Source of the DNA: Parenemella sanctibonifatiensis
Lineage (GTDB): Bacteria > Actinomycetota > Actinomycetes > Propionibacteriales > Propionibacteriaceae
NCBI RefSeq assembly: GCF_002250565.1
Contig: NZ_NMVJ01000001.1
Coordinates: 372,001 to 436,000, forward strand
Length of the DNA: 64,000 bases
Direction of reading: 5' to 3'
Positions 53,559-62,291 of the stretch are shown here, in pieces. The notes beneath the pieces were generated by a model. That model was not told the origin of the DNA, ran no database searches, and saw nothing but the letters and a program-made list of their open reading frames with translations. The position numbers were made by a program, and so were the translations under genes. Numbering within the stretch: position 1 is the first letter of the stretch; every line of letters starts with the position of its first letter.

Positions 53559-54938
53559 ATGGCCTGGCAGTCGACTTCCTCCCACGTTCTGGCGGCTCCC
53601 GCTTCCTTGGTCTGGGAGCTGGCAGGTGACCCCAGGCTGCTGCCCGAATGGCACCACTGGTTTGCCGATCTGCTGCTCGACCACGATGTGCCCGCGCTCG
53701 GCGGACGCGGTGAGTACGTCCCCAATTCGCCGCTGCGCGCGATGCACCAGATGGTCTCCCAGCCCTTCACCGTCACCCGCCTCGACGAGCGGGTCCTCGA
53801 GATCCGCCAGCTCCATCCCGGCGGCGACCACATCATGCGCTGGCAGATCCAGGACCACCCCGACGGCTCCGAGTTGGTCCAGACGATGCGCATCAGCGGA
53901 CGCCTGCCCGGCCCGATGATCCGGATGGCCGGCCGCCCCTCGGCTGCCGACTTCGGCCTCGACGCTGCCCGGCTTTGGGGTCTGCTCTCGACCCGCCCCG
54001 TCACCCGCAACAGGATCAAGGCGATCATCGCCGGCGGCAGCGGTTCGCTGGGCCGGCGGCTCGCGGCCGACCTCCTCACCCGCGGCCACGCCGTGGTGAT
54101 CCTGACCCGTCAGGTCGACCCGGAGTTGCCCTTCCGACAGGCCGTTTGGGACGGCCAGACGGTCGGTCCCTGGGCCGCCGAACTCGCCGACCCGGCGGCC
54201 TGCATCGTCAATCTGGCCGGCAAACTCGTCGACGTCCGCCCCACCAAGAAGAACATCGACGAACTGCGCGACAGCCGCGTCAACGCCACCCGCGCCCTGG
54301 TCGAAGCCAGCCAGCAACACCCGGTACGCCGCTGGCTCCAGTCGAGCACCACCGCCATCTGGGCCGACTCCGGCGACACCGCGCTGCAGGAGGACTCGCC
54401 GGTCGACGCGACCGGGCTGCCGCAGATGACCGGCGTCGCCGACGCCTGGGAGCGGGCCGTGAACGGCGCACGCACCGACCACCTGGGCATCCTGCGTACC
54501 TCGATTGTGCTCGCGCCCGACGCCCCGGCCTACACCCGACTGGCGGGGTTGGCGCGCGGCGGGATCGGACGGATCGGCACGGGTAAGCAGTGGTTCAGTT
54601 GGATCCACGTCGAGGACTGGCTCGCGATCGCGCGCAGCATTCTGGGCGTCGGTCCGGTCGACCTGCCCGACGGCCTGGTCGTCGCAGCCGCGCCAGAGCC
54701 GGCACGCAACGCCGACCTGATGAAGCAGCTGCGGGCCTCGCTGCGCGACACCGGACTGGGCGGCAGGATCGCCTTGGCGACGCCGAGCGCGATCACGAAA
54801 CTCGGCGCCACCGCGATGGGGACCGACCCGGCGCTGGCGTTGACCGGCCGTCACGCCACCAGCACCGTTCTGGAGCAGGCCGGCTTCCAGTTCCAGCACC
54901 CCGACCTGCCGTCGGCGCTGGAAGCGCTGGCGACCTGA
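53559..54938 (+). CDS. TIGR01777-type epimerase with N-terminal SRPBCC domain
   Basis: A 459-residue fusion from ATG 53559. Residues 1-145 form a START/SRPBCC-like ligand-binding domain (SSHVLAAPASLVWELAGDP). The rest is an atypical SDR: IIAGGSGSLGRRLAADLLTRGH for the nucleotide, NLAGKLVDVRPTKKNIDELR, QSSTTAIWADSG, a late WFSWIHVEDW. This fits TIGR01777/SulA-like epimerases; substrate unknown. Confidence 0.87.
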   Translation: MAWQSTSSHVLAAPASLVWELAGDPRLLPEWHHWFADLLLDHDVPALGGRGEYVPNSPLRAMHQMVSQPFTVTRLDERVLEIRQLHPGGDHIMRWQIQDHPDGSELVQTMRISGRLPGPMIRMAGRPSAADFGLDAARLWGLLSTRPVTRNRIKAIIAGGSGSLGRRLAADLLTRGHAVVILTRQVDPELPFRQAVWDGQTVGPWAAELADPAACIVNLAGKLVDVRPTKKNIDELRDSRVNATRALVEASQQHPVRRWLQSSTTAIWADSGDTALQEDSPVDATGLPQMTGVADAWERAVNGARTDHLGILRTSIVLAPDAPAYTRLAGLARGGIGRIGTGKQWFSWIHVEDWLAIARSILGVGPVDLPDGLVVAAAPEPARNADLMKQLRASLRDTGLGGRIALATPSAITKLGATAMGTDPALALTGRHATSTVLEQAGFQFQHPDLPSALEALAT

Positions 54939-55006
54939 GCGACGACGCGCAACCTCACGACCCCAGTCGCAGCGGAACTGTGGCGAGTCGGCGTTAGGCT
55001 GCGCCT

Positions 55007-55921
55007 GTGACCGACTCCGCCGCCATCGCCCTCGCCATCGTTCTGGCGGTCCTCGCCTCCTTCGCATACGCCTTCGGGATCGCGTGGCAGCACCGTTCGG
55101 TCGACGCCAGCAGCGACGGTTCCGAGACGGTCGGGCTGAAGAAGTTCCTGGCGCTGCTGACCAACCCCCAGTGGCTGCTCGGTCTGGCCGGCATCGGCGT
55201 CTCCGCGGTCGGGCACCTGATCGCGGTCTCGCTCGCCCCAGTGACGGTGGTGCAGCCCATCGGCATCCTGGCAGTGGTGTGGGCGGTGCTGATCTCGCGC
55301 CGGGTCTACGGCACCCCGATCCCCCGGCGCACCTGGCTTTTCGTCGCCCTCACCGTCGGCGGCCTGACCGCATTCACCGTGCTCAGCTCGATGCACGCCA
55401 ACACCGCCACCGTCATCGACCCCTCCCGGATCCTGCCGGTCGCCGGCACCATGTATGTCCTGGCCGGCATCCTGTGCCTGGTCGGCTGGCGTGGTCCGCA
55501 CTGGATCCGCTGCATGGCGTGGGCCGCAGCGGCCGCCTGCCTCTACGGCCAGGCGACCGGACTGATCAAGGTCGGGCTGACGTCACTGCAGCGCGGTGAG
55601 GGCATCACCAGCCCCTGGATCTGGGGCACCGTCCTCGCGCTGATCGTGCCGTACGCCCTCGGCGCCTGGATCGTGCAGCAGGCGTACGCCACTGGTGCGG
55701 CCGAGATCGCGGTCGGCACGATGACCACCATCGATCCGATCTGCGCGGTGATCTTCGGGATGCTCGCTCTCGGTGAGGGCGAAGGAGTCGGGCCACTCAC
55801 CCTGCTCGGGATGGCGGCCTTCGGGCTGATCGCCGCGGTGGGCGTCGCGCTGCTGTCGCGCTATCACCCCGACACGTTGGCGCGGCAGGAAAAACGGGCG
55901 CTGGCCGCCGAAACGGTCTGA
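55007..55921 (+). CDS. DMT-superfamily membrane protein
   Basis: A 304-residue protein from GTG 55007 with nine or ten helices, of the EamA-like drug/metabolite group as seen in actinobacteria (IALAIVLAVLASFAYAFGIA, LAPVTVVQPIGILAVVWAVL, TTIDPICAVIFGMLALGEG). Substrate unknown. Confidence 0.82.
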   Translation: MTDSAAIALAIVLAVLASFAYAFGIAWQHRSVDASSDGSETVGLKKFLALLTNPQWLLGLAGIGVSAVGHLIAVSLAPVTVVQPIGILAVVWAVLISRRVYGTPIPRRTWLFVALTVGGLTAFTVLSSMHANTATVIDPSRILPVAGTMYVLAGILCLVGWRGPHWIRCMAWAAAAACLYGQATGLIKVGLTSLQRGEGITSPWIWGTVLALIVPYALGAWIVQQAYATGAAEIAVGTMTTIDPICAVIFGMLALGEGEGVGPLTLLGMAAFGLIAAVGVALLSRYHPDTLARQEKRALAAETV

Positions 55922-55931
55922 GGCGGCGACC

Positions 55932-56711
55932 TCAGCCCGACCCGGTGAGCCGGGCTGCCACCTGCGTCAGGGCCGGCGCGGGATCCTGTCCCTGGTCCAG
56001 CGCGTACAGCACCCCATGCCAGGGCGCCAGCAACCACCAGTCCCGCGCGCGGGCGGCCAGCTCGTCGTCGACCCCGTACGCCTGCCCGAACGCCGCCGCG
56101 TACGCCGGGCTGGTCCCATGCAGCCCCCACGCCAGGTCCAGCGCCGGATCGCCGGCGCCGGCGTCCAACCAGTCGATGATCCCGGCGGGCCGCCCGGGCG
56201 CGGTCCGGATGTGCACCGCGGTCAGGTCCCGATGGATCAGCGCCGGCGCATCGACCAGCACCTCCTCGGCCTGGGTGAGTCGCATCAGCAGGCCCAGTCC
56301 GGCAATCCGGGACTGGGGGTCCAGCAGCGGCACCACCTCACGGGCGCACCGATCGCGTACCTCGGCCGCCTCGGCGGCGGCCCGCTCGGCCGACAGGGCG
56401 CCATGGGCGACAGCCTCGTCGAGGTCAATGCGGTGCAGCGCCGCCGCGAAGTCGCCGAGCTGCCGGCCGCGTTCCGGGTCGGTGCCCGGGTCGGGATCGC
56501 CGGGCAGCAGGGTGTGGCGGACGCGCAGCGGCTCGTCGCTGTGGACCACCGGCTGCGGCACCGGCAACGGGAGCTGATCCGCGAGCCAGCCCAACAGGGA
56601 CACCTCGCTGAGCAGCCGTTCGGCGACCTCGGGGCGGCGCGGACCGCGCCACACCTGGTCCCCGGTCAGCGCCGCGCGGCAGTCCCAACCGTCGTCGAGG
56701 AAGGCCGCCAC
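55932..56711 (-). CDS. Aminoglycoside phosphotransferase-like kinase
   Basis: A 259-residue protein from GTG 56711, immediately after the stop of the MDMPI-type gene. Kinase-like fold motifs: LIHRDLTAVHIRTAPGR (catalytic loop HxD), GIIDWLDAGAGDPALDLAW (metal-binding D and structural D). The N-terminal lobe is shortened; there is no clear glycine loop or lysine. The substrate is more likely a small metabolite than an antibiotic. Confidence 0.8.
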   Translation of the reverse strand: MAAFLDDGWDCRAALTGDQVWRGPRRPEVAERLLSEVSLLGWLADQLPLPVPQPVVHSDEPLRVRHTLLPGDPDPGTDPERGRQLGDFAAALHRIDLDEAVAHGALSAERAAAEAAEVRDRCAREVVPLLDPQSRIAGLGLLMRLTQAEEVLVDAPALIHRDLTAVHIRTAPGRPAGIIDWLDAGAGDPALDLAWGLHGTSPAYAAAFGQAYGVDDELAARARDWWLLAPWHGVLYALDQGQDPAPALTQVAARLTGSG

Positions 56712-57530
56712 CTACTGCAGACCCTGCTCGATGAGCCGCCCCAACGCGGCGACGGCCTCGTCATCGCCGTCGATGCTGATCTCCTCGGCCCCGGTCGACA
56801 GGATCGGGAGTGCCTCGGCGCGGCCCCACAGCCACAGATTCAGCGCCGCCACCGAACCGGTGACCTGCGCCCGCGGCAACTCGGCCGCATCGGCATCAGC
56901 GGGCAGCCGCCTCCCGAGCAGAAACTCCTCGTCGGCGCCGTTCTCGCCCTCTCCCCACCAGTGGGAGATCTCGAGGATCCGGCCCTCCCCGATCTCCGCC
57001 AGGGCCACCCGCTCCACCTCGGCCGAGTCGGGCACCCACGCGTACACCTCGGCCATCATCACGTCGATGCAGTGATCGATGCCGGCCGTGGACACCTGCT
57101 CGCTCGGCGTGGTCACCTGTTGCCCGGCGGTCAGTTCCGCATCGACGCGGTGGATGGTCGCCTCCTGCACCTGCATCCGGCGGGTGGAGCCGACGGTATG
57201 GTCCGCTCCCCAGAACCACGCCGCCTCGGTGTCCTCGCGGCGCCCCAACTCCTCGACCAGATTCTTGGTGGCGGCCGTACGCCGGGCCGCGATCCGCTGA
57301 ACGTCCTCGGGACGGGGCTCCTTGGCCTCCTCGATGGCACCGACTTCCTCATCGGTCATGGCGCCGCTGGACAGGACCTCATGCCAAAACTCATGCACCT
57401 CGGTCAGGTGCCACAGCAGGTCCACCGCCGTCCAGCCCGGACAGGTCGGCACTTCCCGGCGCGGATCGGTGGCGGCCAACACCGCCGCCAATCGGTCAGC
57501 TTCGTCCTTGATCACCGCTGTGGGGTCCAT
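56712..57530 (-). CDS. Maleylpyruvate isomerase family mycothiol-dependent enzyme
   Basis: A 272-residue protein from ATG 57530. The DinB-like N-terminal domain has VPTCPGWTAVDLLWHLTEVH, with the first metal His, and VQEATIHRVDAELTAG with the later HxxxD pair; GIDHCIDVMMAEV follows. The C-terminal SCP2-like part includes ALNLWLWGR. The family uses mycothiol for isomerase or transferase reactions. Start codon fits the domain; no strong ribosome-binding site. Confidence 0.88.
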   Translation of the reverse strand: MDPTAVIKDEADRLAAVLAATDPRREVPTCPGWTAVDLLWHLTEVHEFWHEVLSSGAMTDEEVGAIEEAKEPRPEDVQRIAARRTAATKNLVEELGRREDTEAAWFWGADHTVGSTRRMQVQEATIHRVDAELTAGQQVTTPSEQVSTAGIDHCIDVMMAEVYAWVPDSAEVERVALAEIGEGRILEISHWWGEGENGADEEFLLGRRLPADADAAELPRAQVTGSVAALNLWLWGRAEALPILSTGAEEISIDGDDEAVAALGRLIEQGLQ

Positions 57531-57627
57531 GCGCTCAATCCAACCACGCGGAGTCACCGGCGTACGGTCGGGGCCGGTCGGTTGCCCGCGGGCAACCGAC
57601 CGGCCCACTCCCCCTAGGCTCGGCACC

Positions 57628-58893
57628 ATGGACGTCATCGACATCATCCGCACCAAGCGCGACGGCGGCGAACTGTCGGCCGAGGAGATCGCCTGGGTGA
57701 TCCAGCGGTACACGGCCGGTGAGGTCGCCGAGGAGCAGATGGCGGCCTTGGCGATGGCGATCTTCTGGCGCGGCCTCGCCCCGGCCGAGCTCGCCAGCTG
57801 GACCACGGCGATGATCGATTCCGGGGACCGGCTGGATCTGTCCGAGGTCGGCCGGCCCACCGTCGACAAGCACTCCACCGGCGGGGTCGGGGACAAGATC
57901 ACCTTGCCGCTGGCACCGCTGGTCGCAGCCTGCGGGGTCGCCGTCCCGCAACTGTCCGGCCGCGGTCTGGGCCACACCGGCGGCACCCTCGACAAACTCG
58001 AAGCGATCCCGGGCTGGCGGGCCGAGCTCAGCACCGAGGCAATGATCCGGCAGCTACGCGAGGTAGGCGCGGTGATCTGCGCGGCCGGCGCCGGTCTGGC
58101 GCCCGCCGATCGCAAGCTCTATGCGCTGCGGGACGTCACCGGCACCGTCGAGTCGATCCCGCTGATCGCATCCTCGATCATGAGCAAGAAGATCGCTGAA
58201 GGCACCGACGCACTCGTGCTGGATGTGAAGGTCGGCAGCGGCGCTTTCATGCGGGACCTGCGCCAGGCCCGCCAGCTTGCCGAGACCATGGTCGAGCTCG
58301 GCACCGCGGCCGGTCTCACCACCACCGCGCTGCTCACCCGGATGGACCAGCCGCTGGGCCGCGCCGTCGGCAACGCCATCGAAGTGGCCGAATCAATCGC
58401 GGTGGTGCGAGGCGAGGGACCCGCCGACGTCACCCACCTGACACTGGAACTGGCCCGCGCGATGGTCCAGGCTGCCGGCGTCGACGCGGATCCGGCGGCG
58501 CGGCTGGCCGATGGGTCGGCGTACGAGGTCTGGCAGCGGATGATCCGCGCCCAGGGTGGCGACCCCGACGCGCCCCTGCCGAGGGCGGCCCACCGGCGTA
58601 CGGTCACCGCCACCGAAGAGGTCACCATCGGCCGGATCGACGCGCTCGCGGTCGGGCGGGCATCGTGGCAGCTCGGCGCGGGTCGGGACCGGCCGGGCGC
58701 CCGGGTGCAGGCCGGCGCCGGCATCGAGATCCTTGCCCAGGCAGGGGAAACCGTACGCCGGGGCGACCCGCTGTTCGAACTTCACAGCGACACCCCGGAA
58801 CGATTCGAGGACGCCGAAGCCACGCTGGCCGGGGCTGTCGTCGGGGGCGAGCACCAGCCCGCGGACCGCGTCATCGAGAAGGTCGGGACCTGA
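57628..58893 (+). CDS. deoA: Thymidine phosphorylase
   Basis: A 421-residue enzyme from ATG 57628 that splits thymidine to thymine and deoxyribose-1-phosphate. Motifs: VDKHSTGGVGDKITLPLAPLV, LSGRGLGHTGGTLDKLEAI, ALRDVTGTVESIPLIASSIM, LDVKVGSGAFM. Length and order are those of the dimeric pyrimidine-nucleoside phosphorylase. A pyrimidine-nucleoside phosphorylase of broader specificity is possible. Confidence 0.94.
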   Translation: MDVIDIIRTKRDGGELSAEEIAWVIQRYTAGEVAEEQMAALAMAIFWRGLAPAELASWTTAMIDSGDRLDLSEVGRPTVDKHSTGGVGDKITLPLAPLVAACGVAVPQLSGRGLGHTGGTLDKLEAIPGWRAELSTEAMIRQLREVGAVICAAGAGLAPADRKLYALRDVTGTVESIPLIASSIMSKKIAEGTDALVLDVKVGSGAFMRDLRQARQLAETMVELGTAAGLTTTALLTRMDQPLGRAVGNAIEVAESIAVVRGEGPADVTHLTLELARAMVQAAGVDADPAARLADGSAYEVWQRMIRAQGGDPDAPLPRAAHRRTVTATEEVTIGRIDALAVGRASWQLGAGRDRPGARVQAGAGIEILAQAGETVRRGDPLFELHSDTPERFEDAEATLAGAVVGGEHQPADRVIEKVGT

Positions 58894-58901
58894 CGAAAGC
58901 G

Positions 58902-59216
58902 TCAGTCGCGATCGGAGGCGACGTACGCTGCGCCGGCGGCCACCGCGGTCACGGTCAGCACCGCCGGCCAACCGCCCATCTTCTTCGCGAGCGGGTGCGA
59001 CAGGCCGAACGCCCCCAGATAGGTCGCGCTCAGCGCGGCGGTGGTGGCCGGGCCGCGCTTGGTCAGCCACGACCGCGCCGCGTACGCCCCAGCGGTGGCG
59101 AGCACCACCCCACCGAGGCCCCGGACACCGGACTCGCGGGCGGTCAACCAGCCGCCGATGAGACCCCCGGCGACGACGGTGGCGGTGGATACGGTCCAAG
59201 CAGGGCGAAGAGACAT
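58902..59216 (-). CDS. Small membrane protein, unknown
   Basis: A 104-residue protein from ATG 59216 with three or four short hydrophobic segments (VSTATVVAGGLIGGWL, LGGVVLATAGAYAA, LTVTAVAAGAAYVA). No family recognised. It lies 8 bp from the convergent deoA end and 32 bp after coaE on the same strand, probably in one transcript. Confidence 0.7.
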   Translation of the reverse strand: MSLRPAWTVSTATVVAGGLIGGWLTARESGVRGLGGVVLATAGAYAARSWLTKRGPATTAALSATYLGAFGLSHPLAKKMGGWPAVLTVTAVAAGAAYVASDRD

Positions 59217-59248
59217 GCCGTGATCGTACTCGGCCCGGCCAGCGGGTC

Positions 59249-59872
59249 TCAGCGACGACCGCGGGCGGCCAGATCCTTCAGCTGTTCCCAGACCCGCAGC
59301 ACCTGGGAGGTGAGCTGTTCGGGGGTGCCGTCGTTGTCGATCCAGATGTCAGCCACTGCGGCCCGGGCCTCGTCATCAGCCTGGGCGGCCATCCGCTTGC
59401 GCACCTGCTCTTCGGTGACGTCCCGGGCCCTCAGCACTCGCTGCAGCCGCAGTTCCTCCGAGGCGCCGACCACGATCACGACGTCATAGTCGTCCGCGCG
59501 GCCGGTCTCCACCAGCAACGGGATGTCGTGGACCACCACCGCGCTCGAACAGGCCTCCCGCGCCCGCCGGGTCAGCTCCCGGATCCGCGGATGGGTGATC
59601 GCCTCCAGGTCGGCGCGGGCCTGCGGGTCGGCGAAGACGATCCGGCCCAGCGCGGACCGGTCCAGACTGCCGTCGTCGCTGATCACGTCGGGGCCGAACC
59701 GTTCGGCGACCTCGGCCAGCCCGTCAGTGCCGGGCGCGAGGACATCGCGGGCGAGCCGATCCGCATCGATGACGGCCGCCCCGAGACCGCCGAGCTCGCG
59801 CGCCACCGTCGACTTGCCCGACCCGATCCCACCGGTCAGCCCGACCCACAGATGATCCCTGCCACCACTCAC
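59249..59872 (-). CDS. coaE: Dephospho-CoA kinase
   Basis: A 207-residue kinase from GTG 59872 behind GGAGGG, catalysing the last step of CoA synthesis. GLTGGIGSGKSTVARELGGLG is the P-loop; VIDADRLARDVLAPG, FADPQARADLEAITHPRI and VHDIPLLVETG are diagnostic. The short form without the C-terminal UPF0157 domain seen in mycobacteria. Confidence 0.95.
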   Translation of the reverse strand: MSGGRDHLWVGLTGGIGSGKSTVARELGGLGAAVIDADRLARDVLAPGTDGLAEVAERFGPDVISDDGSLDRSALGRIVFADPQARADLEAITHPRIRELTRRAREACSSAVVVHDIPLLVETGRADDYDVVIVVGASEELRLQRVLRARDVTEEQVRKRMAAQADDEARAAVADIWIDNDGTPEQLTSQVLRVWEQLKDLAARGRR

Positions 59873-59995
59873 GCTGACCCTCCGTTGCGACTCATATCAC
59901 CACCCTAGATTCACCGACCGACCCGGCCACCATCAGGTGAATGATGGGTGAAAACCCTTCCCTTGCCCCGGGACGGGTGTGGAAGAGTGAGGCCC

Positions 59996-61342
59996 ATGTC
60001 GAGCGGTGTCGAGCACTACCCGGTCCCCGAGGAGCCACCCCGGTACGACACCGCACCCACCAAAGTCATCGTCGCTCCCCGAGTCGGCATCTACGGCCTG
60101 CTGGACGCGCTCTTCATCGCCGCGGCCCTGCTGTTGGCGCTGTGGATGGCAATCGTCCTCTTCCTGGAGGGACTGTCGTTCTCGCCCGCCCGGCTGGCAT
60201 ACCTGCTGGTCTTCTGGCTGTTCGTCACCTACTTCGCGCTGCCGCGGGCGCACCAGCTCTTCACGCTGGTCTACGTCCCCAACTACTTCATCGGCCGCAC
60301 CCGCACCAGCGACGGCCTGCTCGGCGACCCGGTCAACCTCGCCTTCGACGGCGCCCCTGCCGACATCCACGCAGCCATGCAGAAGGCCGGCTGGGTGCTG
60401 GCCGATGAGCGTACGTTGCGCTCGGCCTGGCGGATGATCGTCTCCTCGGTGCTGGGCCGCTCCTACCCGGAGGCGCCCGTCTCGGACCTGCACCTGCTCG
60501 GCAACCGGCACGAGTTCGCCTACCAGCAGGAGGTCGACGGCAACACCGCCAAGCGACACCACGTCCGCTTCTTCAAGGTGCCCGCCGGCTGGGTGCTGCC
60601 CGGCGGTCACCGCGCCGAATGGCTGGCAGCAGGCACCTATGACCGGTCGGTCGGGCTGTCGAGTTTCACCTTCCAGATCACCCACAAGATCGACGCCGAC
60701 ACCGACCGGGAACGCGACTACATCGTCAACTCGCTGCGCTACCACGACCCCGAGATCCAGGTCCGTGTCATCGAAGACTTCTCCACCGCCTATCACCACC
60801 GCAACGGTGGCGGCGACCAGATCCACACCGACGGCGACCTGCCCGTGGTCGACGTCTCCCGCGCGTACGCCCGATACGCCGAAAACACCGAGCTGCCGCA
60901 GCCGCGGGACAGCCACGACCACGAGATCCCGCCGCCGCCACTGCTGTTTGCGATGTTGGTGATCGCCCTGGACCTCCTGGCGATGGCGCTGCTGTGGATC
61001 GGCCTGGGCATCACCGGCCAGGCCCCCGAATTCCTGTACGCCGGTCGCCAGGCCGGCGTCGAGATCGGCTTCCTGACCGCCAGTTCGGTGTTGTCGGTGA
61101 TCTTCCTGATCGGCACGCTGCGGCGCAGCCGCTGGGCCCGAATCGGGCTGATGGCGGTCGCCAGCCTGACCGCGCTGCGGCTGATGTTGGCGTACGGTCC
61201 CCCCGGCGACGGCCACCTCACCACCATCCTGGAGTGCAGCGTCGCGGTGCTGGTGCTGCTGTCGGTCAGCGCCGACCGGGTACGCCAGTGGGTGCTGACC
61301 GAGCGAACGAATCGTCGCTGGGGAGCGCCGCTGCTCGACTAG
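59996..61342 (+). CDS. LssY-like C-terminal domain membrane protein
   Basis: A 448-residue protein from ATG 59996 with GAGTGAGG upstream. Two N-terminal helices, a central soluble domain starting GDPVNLAFDGAPADIHAAMQ, with AGWVLADERTLRSAWRMI, PVSDLHLLGNRHEFAYQQEV and KRHHVRFFKVP (the LssY C-terminal pattern), then four helices. Function unknown. Confidence 0.82.
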   Translation: MSSGVEHYPVPEEPPRYDTAPTKVIVAPRVGIYGLLDALFIAAALLLALWMAIVLFLEGLSFSPARLAYLLVFWLFVTYFALPRAHQLFTLVYVPNYFIGRTRTSDGLLGDPVNLAFDGAPADIHAAMQKAGWVLADERTLRSAWRMIVSSVLGRSYPEAPVSDLHLLGNRHEFAYQQEVDGNTAKRHHVRFFKVPAGWVLPGGHRAEWLAAGTYDRSVGLSSFTFQITHKIDADTDRERDYIVNSLRYHDPEIQVRVIEDFSTAYHHRNGGGDQIHTDGDLPVVDVSRAYARYAENTELPQPRDSHDHEIPPPPLLFAMLVIALDLLAMALLWIGLGITGQAPEFLYAGRQAGVEIGFLTASSVLSVIFLIGTLRRSRWARIGLMAVASLTALRLMLAYGPPGDGHLTTILECSVAVLVLLSVSADRVRQWVLTERTNRRWGAPLLD

Positions 61343-61352
61343 CATCTGGCCC

Positions 61353-62174
61353 ATGCAGAGCCTGAGCCCACGGTCCCTCTGGCGGTTGTTGGCCGCCCTG
61401 CTCATCGCGACCGCCGGACTGCTCGGGTCGACGGCGTACGCGCAATCCCCCGACCCGGACGAGGTCTCCATCGAGGGCGTCGACTTCACCTATTGGTTGG
61501 GCCGCGACGCCGACGGTCTCGCGACCCTGCAGGTCACCGAGGTGTGGCGGATCAATTTCCCCGCCAGCGGCGACTACAGCAACTTCAACCGGGACATCCC
61601 CCGCCACTACCGCGACGCCGACGTCTGGGGTGAGGAGCCGACCGCGCAGGCGAGCTCGACCGGCGTACCGATCGAGACGTCGGTGACCACCCGCGACGAC
61701 GGCGACGAGGTCCGCATCCGGCTCGAGGGCCAGGGTGAGGTCACTGGGCTGCAGGTGTGGACCATCGAATACTCGCTGGTCGGCGTCGCTTTCGACCCCA
61801 ACAGCAGCGACAACGACACCAACGACCAGCTCTATTGGCAGGTCGCTCCGGCCGAAATGCCCGTGCCGCTGGGTGAGGTGACCGCGCGGGTCGAGGTCGC
61901 CCCGGATCTGATGGGAGCTCTGGACGGCCGGACCCGTTGCCTGATCGGCGCCTCCTATGACGACCACGCCGCCGCGGCCGACCTGCCCGACGTCGACTAC
62001 GGCTGGACCACGACCCTGACGATGCCGGCCTGGGACACCGGGCTCGCCGCCATCGGCACCGGCTCCACCCTCGACTCCGGCGGCAGTGGCGGTGGCAGCT
62101 ACGACGGCGGCGGTTTCAGTGGCGGCAGCGACGTCGGTGGTGGCGGTGGCGGGGGCGGCGGCAGCTTCGACTGA
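61353..62174 (+). CDS. Secreted DUF2207-like protein with glycine-rich tail
   Basis: A 273-residue protein from ATG 61353. A signal peptide (LLAALLIATAGLLGSTAYAQ) precedes a DUF2207 N-domain-like region (LQVTEVWRINFPASGDYSNF, RDIPRHYRD, VWTIEYSLVGVAF, YWQVAPAEMPVPLGEV). The usual C-terminal membrane part of DUF2207 proteins is missing; the chain ends in a Gly/Ser tail (about 40 residues, GGSDVGGGGGGGGGSFD). It is 10 bp downstream of the LssY-like gene and shares its transcript. Confidence 0.8.
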   Translation: MQSLSPRSLWRLLAALLIATAGLLGSTAYAQSPDPDEVSIEGVDFTYWLGRDADGLATLQVTEVWRINFPASGDYSNFNRDIPRHYRDADVWGEEPTAQASSTGVPIETSVTTRDDGDEVRIRLEGQGEVTGLQVWTIEYSLVGVAFDPNSSDNDTNDQLYWQVAPAEMPVPLGEVTARVEVAPDLMGALDGRTRCLIGASYDDHAAAADLPDVDYGWTTTLTMPAWDTGLAAIGTGSTLDSGGSGGGSYDGGGFSGGSDVGGGGGGGGGSFD

Positions 62175-62242
62175 GGCTGCCGGCGTACCGCAGACCGCCC
62201 CACCGACACCTCCCGAACCGGCCCGGGGCCGGTGGGCGTACG

Positions 62243-62272
62243 AAAAGCCCGCCCCAGCGGGGGCGGGCTTTT
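62243..62272. terminator. Bidirectional rho-independent terminator
   Basis: aaaagcccgcccc (62243-62255) and ggggcgggctttt (62260-62272) are perfectly complementary with a 4-base loop, and each flank supplies a T-run in its own direction. It separates the convergent DUF2207 and sppA genes. Confidence 0.95.
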
Positions 62273-62291
62273 CTGTGGCATCAGTGCCGGA

